A stretch of 64,000 bases of DNA from the NCBI GenBank assembly GCA_964436865.1, contig CAYTFK010000004.1, positions 1 through 64,000 on the forward strand, given 5' to 3'. Under the pieces are notes generated by a model. That model was not told the origin of the DNA. It ran no database searches and worked only from the letters and a program-made list of their open reading frames with translations. This DNA comes from JAXGPP01 sp964436865 (GTDB lineage Bacteria; Planctomycetota; Planctomycetia; Pirellulales; Thermoguttaceae). The position numbers and the translations under genes are program-made. This document shows positions 9,705-18,691 of the stretch, in pieces (within the stretch, counting starts at the first letter, position 1; every line of letters begins with the position of its first letter).

Positions 9705-11174
9705 ATGGATCGTCACCGCGAATGGGCACAACTGGAGAACCGGAGGCAGTTCTTCGGCCGGACGGCAACGGGCATCGGGGTGGCGGCGCTAGCCTCGCTC
9801 CTCCAGCACGATCTCCCCGCCGAGCCCCTGTCGCCGCTCACGAATCCGGGTGAAGGTGGTGTGCTGAGATCGCTTCATCGGGTGCCCAAAGCCAAACGGG
9901 TGATCTACCTGTCGATGAACGGCGCACCATCGCAACTCGACCTTTTCGACTACAAGCCGAAGATGGGCGAACTGTTCGATGCCGACCTGCCCGAATCCGT
10001 ACGGATGGGCCAGCGGCTCACCACGATGACTTCGGGCCAGAAGCGGTTTCCAATTGCCCCGACGATCTACAAGTTCCGGCAGTACGGGCAGGCTGGCGCC
10101 TGGATCAGCGAGCTTCTGCCTCACACGGCCAAGATCGTCGATGACCTATGCATCATCAAGAGCGTCCATACCGAGGCCATCAACCACGATCCCGCGGTGA
10201 CCTACATCCTCACCGGCAGCCAGCTTCCCGGACGGCCCAGCTTCGGCGCGTGGCTCTCCTATGGCCTTGGCTCGCTCAACAGCAATTTGCCCGCCTTCGT
10301 CGTGCTTCACTCCACCTGGAGCGCGAAGCGAGATGCTCAGGCTGTCTTCGCGCGGTTATGGGGGAGCGGATTTCTGCCATCGCAACATCAGGGGGTCAGT
10401 CTGCGGACGGGCGACGACCCGGTGCTCTACCTTTCCAATCCTCCGGGCGTCAGTCCGGCTGCCCGGAGGCGGATGCTTGACGCGCTGGTTGCAGTAAACC
10501 GGAAGCAATACGCGGCCTACGGTGATCCGGAGACCAATACCCGAATCGCCCAGTACGAGATGGCGTACCGCATGCAGACGTCCGTGCCGGAATTAATGAA
10601 CCTGGCGGACGAGCCGGAGGAAGTGTTCGAGCTTTACGGGCCCGACAGCCGAAAGCCGGGCACGTTCGCGGCCAATTGTCTGCTGGCACGCCGTTTTGCC
10701 GAGCGCGACGTGCGGTTCATTCATATCTTCCACCGCGGCTGGGATCACCACGGCGCCTTGCCCACCGACCTGCCGTTGCAGTGTCAAGATATTGACCATG
10801 CGTGCTATGGGCTGATCACCGATCTGAAACGCCGGGGACTTCTCGACGATACGCTGGTCTTTTGGGGCGGCGAATTCGGCCGCACGATCTATTGCCAGGG
10901 AAACCTGACGAAAACCGACTACGGCCGCGACCACCATCCGCGATGCTTCACCGTCTGGCTGGCGGGCGGTGGGATCAAGCCGGGCGTCGTGTACGGCGAG
11001 ACCGACGATTTCAGCTACAACATTGTCGACAAGCCCGTCCATATCCATGATCTCAATGCCACGATCCTCCAGTGTCTGGGGATCGACCACACGCGGCTGA
11101 CGTATCGCTTCCAGGGACGCGATTTCCGCCTCACCGACGTGCACGGCGAGGTGGTTGGCGATGTGCTGACTTGA
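9705..11174 (+). CDS. DUF1501 family protein with Tat signal
   Basis: A 489-residue DUF1501 protein. The chosen ATG (MDRHREWAQ) has GGGAG upstream and places the twin-arginine signal NRRQFFGR and a following hydrophobic stretch close to the N-terminus, so export by the Tat pathway is expected. DUF1501 members belong to the alkaline-phosphatase/sulfatase-like superfamily. Here RVIYLSMNGAPSQLDLFD near residue 65 and, near the end, LVFWGGEFGRT and GRDHHPRCFTVWLAGGG carry the conserved acidic and histidine residues expected to bind metal. Substrate unknown. It follows the DUF1549/DUF1553 gene by 47 bases and is surely co-transcribed. The two families occur as neighbours throughout planctomycete genomes and probably function together. 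Confidence 0.92.
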   Translation: MDRHREWAQLENRRQFFGRTATGIGVAALASLLQHDLPAEPLSPLTNPGEGGVLRSLHRVPKAKRVIYLSMNGAPSQLDLFDYKPKMGELFDADLPESVRMGQRLTTMTSGQKRFPIAPTIYKFRQYGQAGAWISELLPHTAKIVDDLCIIKSVHTEAINHDPAVTYILTGSQLPGRPSFGAWLSYGLGSLNSNLPAFVVLHSTWSAKRDAQAVFARLWGSGFLPSQHQGVSLRTGDDPVLYLSNPPGVSPAARRRMLDALVAVNRKQYAAYGDPETNTRIAQYEMAYRMQTSVPELMNLADEPEEVFELYGPDSRKPGTFAANCLLARRFAERDVRFIHIFHRGWDHHGALPTDLPLQCQDIDHACYGLITDLKRRGLLDDTLVFWGGEFGRTIYCQGNLTKTDYGRDHHPRCFTVWLAGGGIKPGVVYGETDDFSYNIVDKPVHIHDLNATILQCLGIDHTRLTYRFQGRDFRLTDVHGEVVGDVLT

Positions 11175-11476
11175 AGCCGAATGGTTTTCGGCAATGCAGA
11201 AAGTGAGCAGGCTCACGTTCGGTTGTGCCCGCCACGGATAGCCTCCAGGTGGGGTGTCGAATTGCCAGCCGATTGCTGGACTTACCGGGGCTTGACAAGC
11301 CCGGCCGCGTTTGGACGATTTACTCTTGCCTGATTCGGTGGTCAGCGGAACAGCTTTTCACGGTGGATTTCCGCGCACGGCTGGATCAAGATGATACAGG
11401 GCATGCCGGACTGCTGTCGCTGGTTGGCCTCAGTAGTGTGCCGCGTCACGGCTGGGTCCGGACAGGGGGAAGTGCC
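11175..11476 (+). other. Intergenic region, no gene recognised
   Basis: Three hundred bases before the coiled-coil protein gene. A small hairpin (GCCGAA-5-TTCGGC at 11176-11192) follows the DUF1501 stop but has no T-run. A TTGACA hexamer at 11292 has no convincing -10 at the proper distance. The coding frame of the next gene remains open across part of this stretch, but it lacks coding character. Confidence 0.4.
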
Positions 11477-12307
11477 ATGCGTCCGAAAACTTCTCTTCGG
11501 TGGCTTTTCATTGTTGCGGCGCTACTGGCGCCCGCCAGCGTGTTCCTCGCACCAGCCTTCTCGCTGGGCCAGCAGCCGGAACAACCGGCGCCCCTCTCGC
11601 GGGAAGCGGCGGCGGCCGCGAGGGCTGAGCAGCGTAACCAGGCCATCGAACGCGAGCGGCTTCAAGCCGAGGCCGAGTCACGCGAACTGTTTGCCGCCAT
11701 CGATGAGTCTCTGGTGCGGCTGCGCCGTCGGTGGGCGGAGGAGCAGGAGCGGATCTCGGCGCAAGTCGAGCAATTGAAGCAAGCAGTCAAACGAGCCTGG
11801 CAAGAGAACCGCCGCGAAGAAATCGAGCAACTTCGCAGCGAGGCTCGCGAAATGATGGAAGACGTCGAACGGCGATGGTCTGATCGTCGGCCGCCGCGGC
11901 CGCCGTTGTCAACGGCCGCGAACGACGCCGTCGAGCGGACGAAGAGGGCGATGGAGGCGGCCCGGAAAGACGGCGGGCGAATGCGACGCCTGAACCATGC
12001 CCGGATCGCCGTTGCGAACCTTCGTGCGGCGGGAATGCCTCGGCTGGCCGAAGAGGTCGAGCGCGAGGTCGGGCGTCTGGAGCGTGAGCGGAACCGGGAG
12101 CACCCGCATTTGGCGCCCGAAGGACCGCGACAGCCCCAAGGCCGTGGTCTGTCGCGCGATGCGAATGCCGAACGGCAACTAGACGAGTTGCGGGCCGAGA
12201 TCGAGTCCCTTCGCCGTGAATTGGAAAACCTGCGCCGCCAACTCCGCGGCCGGGAGGGGGGCGAACCTCAGTCCGGCTTCGACGACAAGCCGTGGTGGAT
12301 GCGCTGA
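11477..12307 (+). CDS. Secreted coiled-coil protein, function unknown
   Basis: A 276-residue protein. The ATG at MRPKTSLRWLFIV follows AGGGGGA and opens a signal peptide of about 30 residues ending near AFSLGQQ. The remainder is highly charged (Arg, Glu, Gln, Ala) with long heptad-like helices (residues about 50-140 and 225-265). Between them lies a short helical motif, RRLNHARIAVANLRAAGM, then LAEEVEREV, that resembles repeats I have seen in other planctomycete periplasmic proteins of unknown role. The C-terminus is a short proline/glycine-rich tail ending WWMR. Export to the periplasm and oligomerisation by coiled coil are inferred. It sits between the DUF1501 gene and the sensor kinase; a functional link is unproven. 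Confidence 0.75.
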   Translation: MRPKTSLRWLFIVAALLAPASVFLAPAFSLGQQPEQPAPLSREAAAAARAEQRNQAIERERLQAEAESRELFAAIDESLVRLRRRWAEEQERISAQVEQLKQAVKRAWQENRREEIEQLRSEAREMMEDVERRWSDRRPPRPPLSTAANDAVERTKRAMEAARKDGGRMRRLNHARIAVANLRAAGMPRLAEEVEREVGRLERERNREHPHLAPEGPRQPQGRGLSRDANAERQLDELRAEIESLRRELENLRRQLRGREGGEPQSGFDDKPWWMR

Positions 12308-12355
12308 CAGGCTATTGGGCAGGCGCTCGGCATCCGCGCCGGGTGGGTGAGCAGC

Positions 12356-12361
12356 TATAAT
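12356..12361 (+). promoter_or_regulatory. Possible -10 element before the hybrid histidine kinase
   Basis: A perfect TATAAT lies about 115 bases upstream of the chosen ATG of the kinase gene, but no TTGACA-like -35 is seen at 16-18 bases. If real, transcription would begin near 12368, which would exclude the upstream TTG at 12361 as translation start and support 12475 (or 12454). Confidence 0.3.
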
Positions 12362-12474
12362 TGCGGTGGACGACGGATCGGAGACTACCGGCCAAAGGGA
12401 ACGGATTCTGCCGGCCGAAGCCTCGAAATGAGGGCAGCGACGAAACGCGTGGGATGCGCGGGGTTGCTGGAGCC

Positions 12475-15400
12475 ATGTCGCAAACTGATCCGGGCGATTC
12501 TCGCCCCGAACAAATATCCGATCCCGCTGCTTACAGCCCGCAGAAGGGTGGCCGCCGATGGCTCGTCGTCGCCACCGCCGTCGTCGGCATGAGCCTGACG
12601 CTCATTGCCTGGCGGGCGCTTCTGATCTCCGAACGGGATTCTATTAGCCAGCAGTTCCGGCAGCATGTCGAGGAGCAAGCCAACTCTATCGACCGACAGT
12701 TCGCTCGCGTCTCCGCAGTTGTCGATTCCGTACTGGGATTGTACACGGCTTCGCTGGAGGTCGATCAGAAGGAATTTCGAGTCTTCGCTGAACGGCTGTT
12801 GGAAAAGCAGGACACGGTGATCCGCTGCTTGCAGTGGGCCCCCCGAGTCACCAGTCGCGAACGGGCGGCATGGACCGGCGCAGCCCGCCAGTACGGCCAC
12901 AAAGACTTTCGTATCACCGAACAGGATGCCAGCGGTGCGATCGTATCGGCGGCCAATCGCGAAGAGTACTTTCCCGTGCTGCTGGCATATCCGTATGAGG
13001 GCAATGAGTCGCTGATTGGGCTTGACCTGGCTGCCAACCCAGCCACCCGAGACGCGTTTGACCGCGCGCGTGACAGCGGTGAGTTGGTCATCAGCCGGGC
13101 GATCGAACTGGTCGGTGACCCGGAAGGGAAACTCGGCTTCCTGGTAATTGGAGCGGTTTATCGACAACAAGGCGTGCCGGCGACTGAGGCTGACCGCCGG
13201 CGAAACCTCTTAGGCTTCCTCGTTGGTACCGCCCCAATTGTACGTATGGTTCAGGATGCCCTGGATCAGGTGGGCACTGCGGGCACTGAGATCTGGATTA
13301 CCGAGGTTGGCGAGCGCGAGGGTGACCCGGGCCTGTATCTATACGGGCCTCCGCGACGGCCGAATCCAGTGGCAGCCCGCGGGTCGGTGATCGATGCGGC
13401 CGACATAGCTTTGGGCGAGCCGGTGATCATCAAGACACCCGGCCGCCCGTGGGCCGTCAACGCCGCGCCGATGTTCGCCTACGTCGAGGCGCGGCGGACG
13501 CAACTTCCCTGGGTTTGCCTGATGGCCGGCGGTCTCGTCACCGCGCTGTCGATCGCCTTCGTCAACGTGCTGGCCGGACGAACGACGCGGGTGGAGGAGA
13601 TGGTCATCGAGCGGACAGCTCAGCTTCGCGAAGCGAACGAGAGCCTGCGGCGCGAGATTTCCGAACGGCAACGTGCCGAGGCTGTGCTGCGCGACTCGGA
13701 GGCCCTGTATTCATCGCTGGTCGAGAACATTCCTGTACAGGTCCTTCGCAAGGATCTCGACGGCCGGTTCCAGTTTGCCAACCGCTCGTACTGCGCGCTG
13801 ATGGGCATTGCACTGGACGACATCATCGGCAAGACGGACTTCGATTTTTATCCGCCGGAACTGGCCAACAAGTACCGCGAAGACGACCGTCGCGTCGCCG
13901 AGACGGGCGTGCTCTTCGAGTGTATTGAGAAGAACACCCATTACGGCGAGGTCCGCGATGTGCAAGTGATGAAATCCGCGGTCCGCGACGCCGCCGGGCG
14001 CGCGGTCGGGGTACAGGTCATTTTCTGGGACGTGACGGAACGCGTCCGCGCCGAGGCAGCGATGGCCCGCGCCAAGGAAGCCGCCGAGGAGGCGAGCCGC
14101 GCCAAGAGCGCCTTCCTGGCCAACATGAGCCATGAGATTCGCACTCCGATGAACGGGATTCTCGGCATGACCGAACTCGTGCTCGACACCGACCTGACGC
14201 CCGAACAGCGCGAGTACCTCACCGTGGTGCACCAGTCCGGCGAGGTGCTCATGGGGATCATCAACGACATCCTCGACTTCTCCAAAATCGAGGCTGGCCG
14301 GATCGACCTTGAACGGACCGTGTTTGATCTCCACGAGACCGTGGGCGACACAATGAAGTCGCTTGCCGTCCGCGCACATCGCAAGTCGCTGGAACTCGCC
14401 TGCCATATCCATCCCGAAGTGCCCATCGCCGTTCTCGGCGACTCGACCCGATTGCGGCAGGTGCTGGTGAACCTTGTCGACAACGCCATCAAGTTCACCG
14501 AATCCGGAGAAGTCGTGCTCGAACTGCGGCGGCGAGCCGAAGCCAACGGGTCGGTTGACCTTCAGTTCACGGTTCGCGACACGGGCATCGGCATCGCCGA
14601 TGACAAGCTTGACAGGATTTTCGGCGTTTTCGAACAGGCCGACAGCACTACCACGCGACGTTTCGGAGGCACCGGTCTGGGACTTGCCATCTGCAGTCGT
14701 CTCGTGGAACTGATGGGCGGGCGCATCTGGGTCGAGAGCCATCTCGGGCGCGGAAGCGCATTCCATTTCACCGTTCGGCTGGGGACCACCGCGCTCGAGA
14801 AACCGCCTGAGCCTCCCGTCGAGCCTGCGCGGCTTCGCGGGCTCCGGGTGCTCGTGGTCGACGACAACGCCACCAATCGCCAGATTCTCCAGGAGATGCT
14901 TTCCAATTGGGACATGTCGGCGACCGTGGCCTGCTCGGCCGCTGAAGCCTTGCAGGCGCTGTTGCGCGCCCAGCAGGCGGGCACGCCCTACCGGCTGGTT
15001 CTCACCGATGCCATCATGCCGGAGATCGACGGCTTCGAACTGGCCGAGCAGATACTGCGCGAGCCCACCTTGGCCGGAACCATGGTGATGATGCTCACCT
15101 CCGGCGATCGGCCAGGCGACATCTCCCGCTGCCACCAGCTTCACCTTGCCGGATATATTCTCAAGCCGGTGAAGCAGTCGGAGTTGCTCGATGCGATTGT
15201 CATGGCCCTGGGCGTGACCAGGGCGGAAGACGAGGCCCAGCCGCCTCCGGCGATTCTCACCTCCGCCGAATCGCGTCCGCTTGATGTACTTCTGGCCGAG
15301 GACAGCGCCGTCAACCAGAAGCTCGTTATCGGGCTCCTGGAGCGGCATGGCCACAAGGTGACGGTCGCCTGCACGGGGCAGGAGGCCCTTGAGCGGATCC

Positions 15401-16041
15401 AATCGCATCCGTACGACTTGGTGATCATGGATATCCAGATGCCGCAGATGGACGGGCTGGAAGCCACGCGGCGGATTCGCGCTCTGGAAAAGAAGACCGG
15501 GGGTCGACACGTGCCCATCGTGGCGATGACGGCCCACGCCATGAAAGAGGACCGCTTGCGATGCATCGAAGCCGGCATGGACGGCTACATCGCTAAGCCA
15601 CTGAGGGCCAAGCTTTTATGGGAGACCATCGAGGCCATTTTCGCCACCGCGCGGCGGGATTCGGCTTCTGGTTACAGCCACCCCAACACACCCCCCGAGC
15701 TTCGTGAGGCGTTGGAGGCAGTGCAGGGTGACACCCGTCTCTTAGCGGGGGTGGTTCAGGCTTTTCTTGAAGAAACGCCCGCGTTGCTGGCTGCTGCCCG
15801 CCAAGCAGCCGCACGAGGCAACGCTGCGGAGGTACATCGTACCGCGCATACCCTCAAGGGCGCCTTATCTCATCTGCATATCCCTGCCGCCGACGAAGCG
15901 TACCGTCTTGAACAGGCGGCAAAAGAGAGTAACCTGGAAGGGGTAGAGGACATCCTGGCAGGGCTGGAGACGGAAGTCGCGCGTCTGACTCCCATTCTCA
16001 CGGGCTACTGTCGCGGATCGTCACAGCTTGGTCAGTCGTGA
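12475..16041 (+). CDS. CHASE-PAS hybrid histidine kinase with two receivers and HPt
   Basis: An 1188-residue membrane phosphorelay kinase. Order: short N-terminal segment, TM1 (about 29-48), periplasmic CHASE sensor (about 60-300), TM2 (about 343-367), coiled-coil linker, PAS (about 402-522), HisKA with NMSHEIRTPMNG (His553), HATPase with N-box DNAIKFTE and G-box DTGIGIADD, receiver 1 (LTDAIMP, Asp845), receiver 2 (IMDIQMP, Asp986) and a C-terminal HPt (HRTAHTLKG, His1125). All phosphotransfer residues are present, so a full His-Asp-His relay is plausible. CHASE domains sense small extracellular molecules; the ligand is unknown. The start is uncertain: ATG 12475 has GGAG upstream but only two bases away; ATG 12454 is an alternative. 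The gene is followed 50 bases on by a receiver-RsbW protein, its probable output partner. Confidence 0.93.
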   Translation: MSQTDPGDSRPEQISDPAAYSPQKGGRRWLVVATAVVGMSLTLIAWRALLISERDSISQQFRQHVEEQANSIDRQFARVSAVVDSVLGLYTASLEVDQKEFRVFAERLLEKQDTVIRCLQWAPRVTSRERAAWTGAARQYGHKDFRITEQDASGAIVSAANREEYFPVLLAYPYEGNESLIGLDLAANPATRDAFDRARDSGELVISRAIELVGDPEGKLGFLVIGAVYRQQGVPATEADRRRNLLGFLVGTAPIVRMVQDALDQVGTAGTEIWITEVGEREGDPGLYLYGPPRRPNPVAARGSVIDAADIALGEPVIIKTPGRPWAVNAAPMFAYVEARRTQLPWVCLMAGGLVTALSIAFVNVLAGRTTRVEEMVIERTAQLREANESLRREISERQRAEAVLRDSEALYSSLVENIPVQVLRKDLDGRFQFANRSYCALMGIALDDIIGKTDFDFYPPELANKYREDDRRVAETGVLFECIEKNTHYGEVRDVQVMKSAVRDAAGRAVGVQVIFWDVTERVRAEAAMARAKEAAEEASRAKSAFLANMSHEIRTPMNGILGMTELVLDTDLTPEQREYLTVVHQSGEVLMGIINDILDFSKIEAGRIDLERTVFDLHETVGDTMKSLAVRAHRKSLELACHIHPEVPIAVLGDSTRLRQVLVNLVDNAIKFTESGEVVLELRRRAEANGSVDLQFTVRDTGIGIADDKLDRIFGVFEQADSTTTRRFGGTGLGLAICSRLVELMGGRIWVESHLGRGSAFHFTVRLGTTALEKPPEPPVEPARLRGLRVLVVDDNATNRQILQEMLSNWDMSATVACSAAEALQALLRAQQAGTPYRLVLTDAIMPEIDGFELAEQILREPTLAGTMVMMLTSGDRPGDISRCHQLHLAGYILKPVKQSELLDAIVMALGVTRAEDEAQPPPAILTSAESRPLDVLLAEDSAVNQKLVIGLLERHGHKVTVACTGQEALERIQSHPYDLVIMDIQMPQMDGLEATRRIRALEKKTGGRHVPIVAMTAHAMKEDRLRCIEAGMDGYIAKPLRAKLLWETIEAIFATARRDSASGYSHPNTPPELREALEAVQGDTRLLAGVVQAFLEETPALLAAARQAAARGNAAEVHRTAHTLKGALSHLHIPAADEAYRLEQAAKESNLEGVEDILAGLETEVARLTPILTGYCRGSSQLGQS

Positions 16042-16091
16042 TCGATTGAGGTCTGGAAACGCGCCTGTTCGGCCCGGCCGGAGGGAAATGC

Positions 16092-17006
16092 ATGGCCACC
16101 GTGCTTGTCGTCGATGATTCCTCGGTGGATCGTCGTCTGGTCGGCGGGCTGCTGCAGAAAGATGCCGATCTGGAGGTGCAATACGCCATTCACGGCGCCG
16201 ATGCGTTGGAGAAGATCATCCAGTCGGTGCCGGACCTGGTGGTCACGGACCTGATCATGCCCGAAATGGACGGGCTGACGCTGGTCGCCACAGTGAAGCA
16301 CCGCTTCCGCCACCTGCCGGTAATCCTCATGACCTCCAAAGGAAGCGAGGAACTGGCCGTTCAGGCGCTGGAGCAGGGAGCGGCGAGCTATGTCCCCAAG
16401 GCGATTCTCGCCCAGCGTTTGCTCGACACCGTCCGCAACATTCTTTCCGTCTCGTCCCGGCAACGCAGCCACTTGCGGCTGATGGGCTGCATGACGAGCA
16501 GCCACGCGACCTTCGAGTTGATCAACGATCCGGCACTGTTCGCTCCCCTGGTGTCGTACATTCAGGAAGAGTGCATCCACCTGCGGATCTGCGATGAATC
16601 GGACCGCACTCGTTTGGGTGTAGCCCTGGAAGAGGCGCTGGCCAATGCGCTTTACCACGGCAATCTCGAAATCGGGTCAGAACTGCGCGAAACCAACGAA
16701 GTGGCCTATTGGAAGCTGGTGCGGGAACGGACGCAGTCGTTGCCCTTTTGCGAGCGTCGAATCCATGTCGACGCCGATATCTCCCGCGACCAGGCGACGT
16801 TCACCATTCGCGACGACGGAAAGGGCTTCGATCCCACAAGCCTGCCCGATCCGACCGATCCGGCGAACCTCGAGAAGGTCAGCGGACGCGGCGTGCTCCT
16901 GATGCGGACCTTCATGGACGATGTCCGCTACAACCCCTCGGGCAACATCGTCACGCTGGTAAAACGCCGCGACCCGAACGCCCCGGCTGGCGAAAACGGC
17001 GATTAG
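16092..17006 (+). CDS. Response regulator fused to an RsbW-like ATPase/kinase domain
   Basis: A 304-residue cytoplasmic protein starting after GGAGGGAAA. Residues 1-120 are a complete receiver: acidic pocket VVDDSS, phosphoacceptor Asp53 in VTDLIMPEMDG, Thr81 and Lys103. Residues about 145-300 form a GHKL ATPase of the anti-sigma-factor serine kinase type (HATPase_c_2): N-box EEALANALYHGN (Asn185), G1 box RDDGKGFDP and G2 box GRGVLLMRTFMDDV. There is no HisKA domain, so it is not a histidine kinase. By analogy with RsbW/SpoIIAB, phosphorylation of the receiver might control binding to a sigma factor or kinase action on an STAS partner. No STAS or sigma gene lies nearby. The gene directly follows the hybrid kinase, whose HPt domain is the likely phosphodonor. 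Confidence 0.9.
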   Translation: MATVLVVDDSSVDRRLVGGLLQKDADLEVQYAIHGADALEKIIQSVPDLVVTDLIMPEMDGLTLVATVKHRFRHLPVILMTSKGSEELAVQALEQGAASYVPKAILAQRLLDTVRNILSVSSRQRSHLRLMGCMTSSHATFELINDPALFAPLVSYIQEECIHLRICDESDRTRLGVALEEALANALYHGNLEIGSELRETNEVAYWKLVRERTQSLPFCERRIHVDADISRDQATFTIRDDGKGFDPTSLPDPTDPANLEKVSGRGVLLMRTFMDDVRYNPSGNIVTLVKRRDPNAPAGENGD

Positions 17007-17038
17007 CGTCCATGCCCTTCCGGCACCGAAGCCCGTCT

Positions 17039-17395
17039 CTATAGAAGCAGCCAAGCCGCCCCGGCCACAACCGCGACCAGAATTACGACCGCGGCTACCA
17101 GCAGGGGCGTCTTTGACTTCCCGCGGACCGCCTCCTCTTCGGCTTCGGGATCGGACGGCCGAGTGGGAATCTGAGCCTCAAGCGCTTCAGGAATGCTGTC
17201 GGGTGGCGGAATCGGTTCCGTGGGAAACAACCCGTCGACCTTGTTGCCGACAATCCACTTCCCCTCCGGCATCCCATCTTTGCGGATCATGTCGGTTGGC
17301 TGAACGATACCGGCCGCCGCCAAGGACTTGAACTGTTTCGGAGTGAACGGACCGTGATCGCGCCCGCCACGACGGTAGTACCAGTTGGTCGCCAT
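17039..17395 (-). CDS. GYF-domain protein with C-terminal membrane anchor
   Basis: A 118-residue protein. Residues 1-55 form a GYF_2-type domain: WYYRRGGRDHGPFTPKQF with the hallmark YY...GPF and the later aromatic residues, as in many planctomycete proteins. A proline/acidic linker follows (about 58-90) and then one C-terminal transmembrane helix (PLLVAAVVILVAVVAGAAWLL), so it is a tail-anchored cytoplasmic-facing protein. GYF domains bind proline-rich peptides. The start is at MATNWYY; the longer frame upstream is without family match and overlaps the divergent promoter region. It is convergent with the receiver-RsbW gene (32 bases apart) and divergent from rfbB. Partner unknown. Confidence 0.82.
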   Translation of the reverse strand: MATNWYYRRGGRDHGPFTPKQFKSLAAAGIVQPTDMIRKDGMPEGKWIVGNKVDGLFPTEPIPPPDSIPEALEAQIPTRPSDPEAEEEAVRGKSKTPLLVAAVVILVAVVAGAAWLLL

Positions 17396-17553
17396 TGTTG
17401 GTCCCGTGGTGGATGGTGCAACGCGTTCAGCGTCATGGACCGGGAAACCGGGCTTGTTGCATTCGTGCCCGCTCCCCGAGCCCTCGCGGGAATTTCCAGG
17501 AGCCACTCCCGGCCAGTCTAGTCATGGTTACTGGACGGGTCAAGTTTCCGGGC

Positions 17554-17581
17554 TTGATCAGCCGCCCGGTTCGACTACCAT
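17554..17581 (+). promoter_or_regulatory. Candidate promoter directly before rfbB
   Basis: TTGATC and TACCAT are separated by 16 bases, and the second hexamer ends only seven bases before the rfbB ATG. No Shine-Dalgarno sequence is visible in front of that ATG. If this promoter is used, the rfb transcript would be leaderless or nearly so. Weak, pattern-based call. Confidence 0.25.
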
Positions 17582-17588
17582 TAGCGGT

Positions 17589-18659
17589 ATGAACGGCATA
17601 CTCGTGACCGGCGGTGCCGGGTTTATCGGCAGCAATTTCGTGCACCAGTGGCTGTCGGCCGAAGCCGATCCCCTGGTCAATCTCGACAATCTCACCTACG
17701 CCGGCAATCTCGACTCGCTGGCCGACCTCGCCGGCGATCCACGCTACAGCTTCGTCCACGGCGACATCGGCGATGGTCAACTCGTCAGCCGATTGTTGGA
17801 AGAGTTTCGTCCTCGGGCGGTGGTCAACTTCGCTGCCGAGTCGCACGTCGATCGCTCGATTGATGGCCCCGCAGCCTTTGTCGAGACAAACGTCGTCGGC
17901 ACATTCCGCCTGCTGGAGGCTGGCCGCCGCTACTGGTGCAGCCTGACACCGTCCGATCGCGAGGCATTTCGCTTCCTGCATGTTTCGACCGACGAGGTCT
18001 ATGGCTCCTTGGGACCGGAAGGGCAGTTCAACGAGTCGAGCCCCTATGCGCCCAACTCCCCCTATTCGGCCTCGAAGGCCGCCAGTGACCATTTCGTTCG
18101 GGCCTACCACCACACCTATGGCCTGCCGACGCTCGTCACCAATTGTTCGAACAACTACGGGCCCTACCAGTTCCCTGAGAAACTTGTCCCACTCGTGACC
18201 CTCAACGCCTTGGAGGGCAAACCGCTGCCGGTCTATGGCGACGGGCAGCAGGTTCGCGACTGGCTGTTTGTCGAGGATCACTGCCAGGCGATCCGCCTGG
18301 TCCTGGCCCGCGGAACACCCGGCGAAACCTACAACATCGGCGGCCACTCGGAACAGACCAACCTGGCGATCGTACGAGCGATCTGCCGGACGATCGACAG
18401 GCTTCGGCCCGGTTTGCCCCATGCGCCGTGCGAGTCGCTCATCACGTTTGTCGCCGACCGCCCCGGCCACGACCGTCGCTACGCGGTCGACACCTCGAAG
18501 ATCCAGCGCGAACTCGGCTGGCGGCCTGCCGAGAGTTTCGAGTCCGGGTTGTTGCGGACCGTGCAGTGGTACCTCGACAATCGCGGCTGGGTTGAACGCG
18601 TCACGTCGGGCAAGTATCGCCGCGAGCGTCTGGGACTTGGCCAGCCAGGGCAAGATTGA
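17589..18659 (+). CDS. rfbB: dTDP-glucose 4,6-dehydratase
   Basis: A 356-residue short-chain dehydrogenase of the extended type, the normal length for RfbB/RmlB. The N-terminal NAD site is ILVTGGAGFIGSNFV. The family catalytic region follows: HVSTDEVYGSLG, then YSASKAASDHFVRAY (Tyr-x3-Lys), then NCSNNYGPYQFPEKLVP, then RDWLFVEDHC and the C-terminal RPGHDRRYAVD. It converts dTDP-glucose to dTDP-4-keto-6-deoxyglucose, the second step of dTDP-L-rhamnose synthesis, in the cytoplasm. Start at MNGILVTGG, matching the family; the open frame extends 68 codons further upstream without similarity. First gene of the rfbB-A-C-D set. Confidence 0.96.
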   Translation: MNGILVTGGAGFIGSNFVHQWLSAEADPLVNLDNLTYAGNLDSLADLAGDPRYSFVHGDIGDGQLVSRLLEEFRPRAVVNFAAESHVDRSIDGPAAFVETNVVGTFRLLEAGRRYWCSLTPSDREAFRFLHVSTDEVYGSLGPEGQFNESSPYAPNSPYSASKAASDHFVRAYHHTYGLPTLVTNCSNNYGPYQFPEKLVPLVTLNALEGKPLPVYGDGQQVRDWLFVEDHCQAIRLVLARGTPGETYNIGGHSEQTNLAIVRAICRTIDRLRPGLPHAPCESLITFVADRPGHDRRYAVDTSKIQRELGWRPAESFESGLLRTVQWYLDNRGWVERVTSGKYRRERLGLGQPGQD

Positions 18660-18691
18660 CCTGACCGCATCATAACGGGTCAGAACGTGCC

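Noticed and set aside
11292..11325. TTGACA-containing promoter before the coiled-coil protein
   Set aside because: No -10-like hexamer at 16-18 bases; the nearest candidate is at 21 bases and poor.
13711..15537. Open frame of about 600 codons on the minus strand inside the hybrid kinase gene
   Set aside because: It lies exactly antisense to kinase, receiver and HATPase motifs that are unmistakable on the plus strand. Long antisense frames are expected in GC-rich DNA with G/C in third positions.
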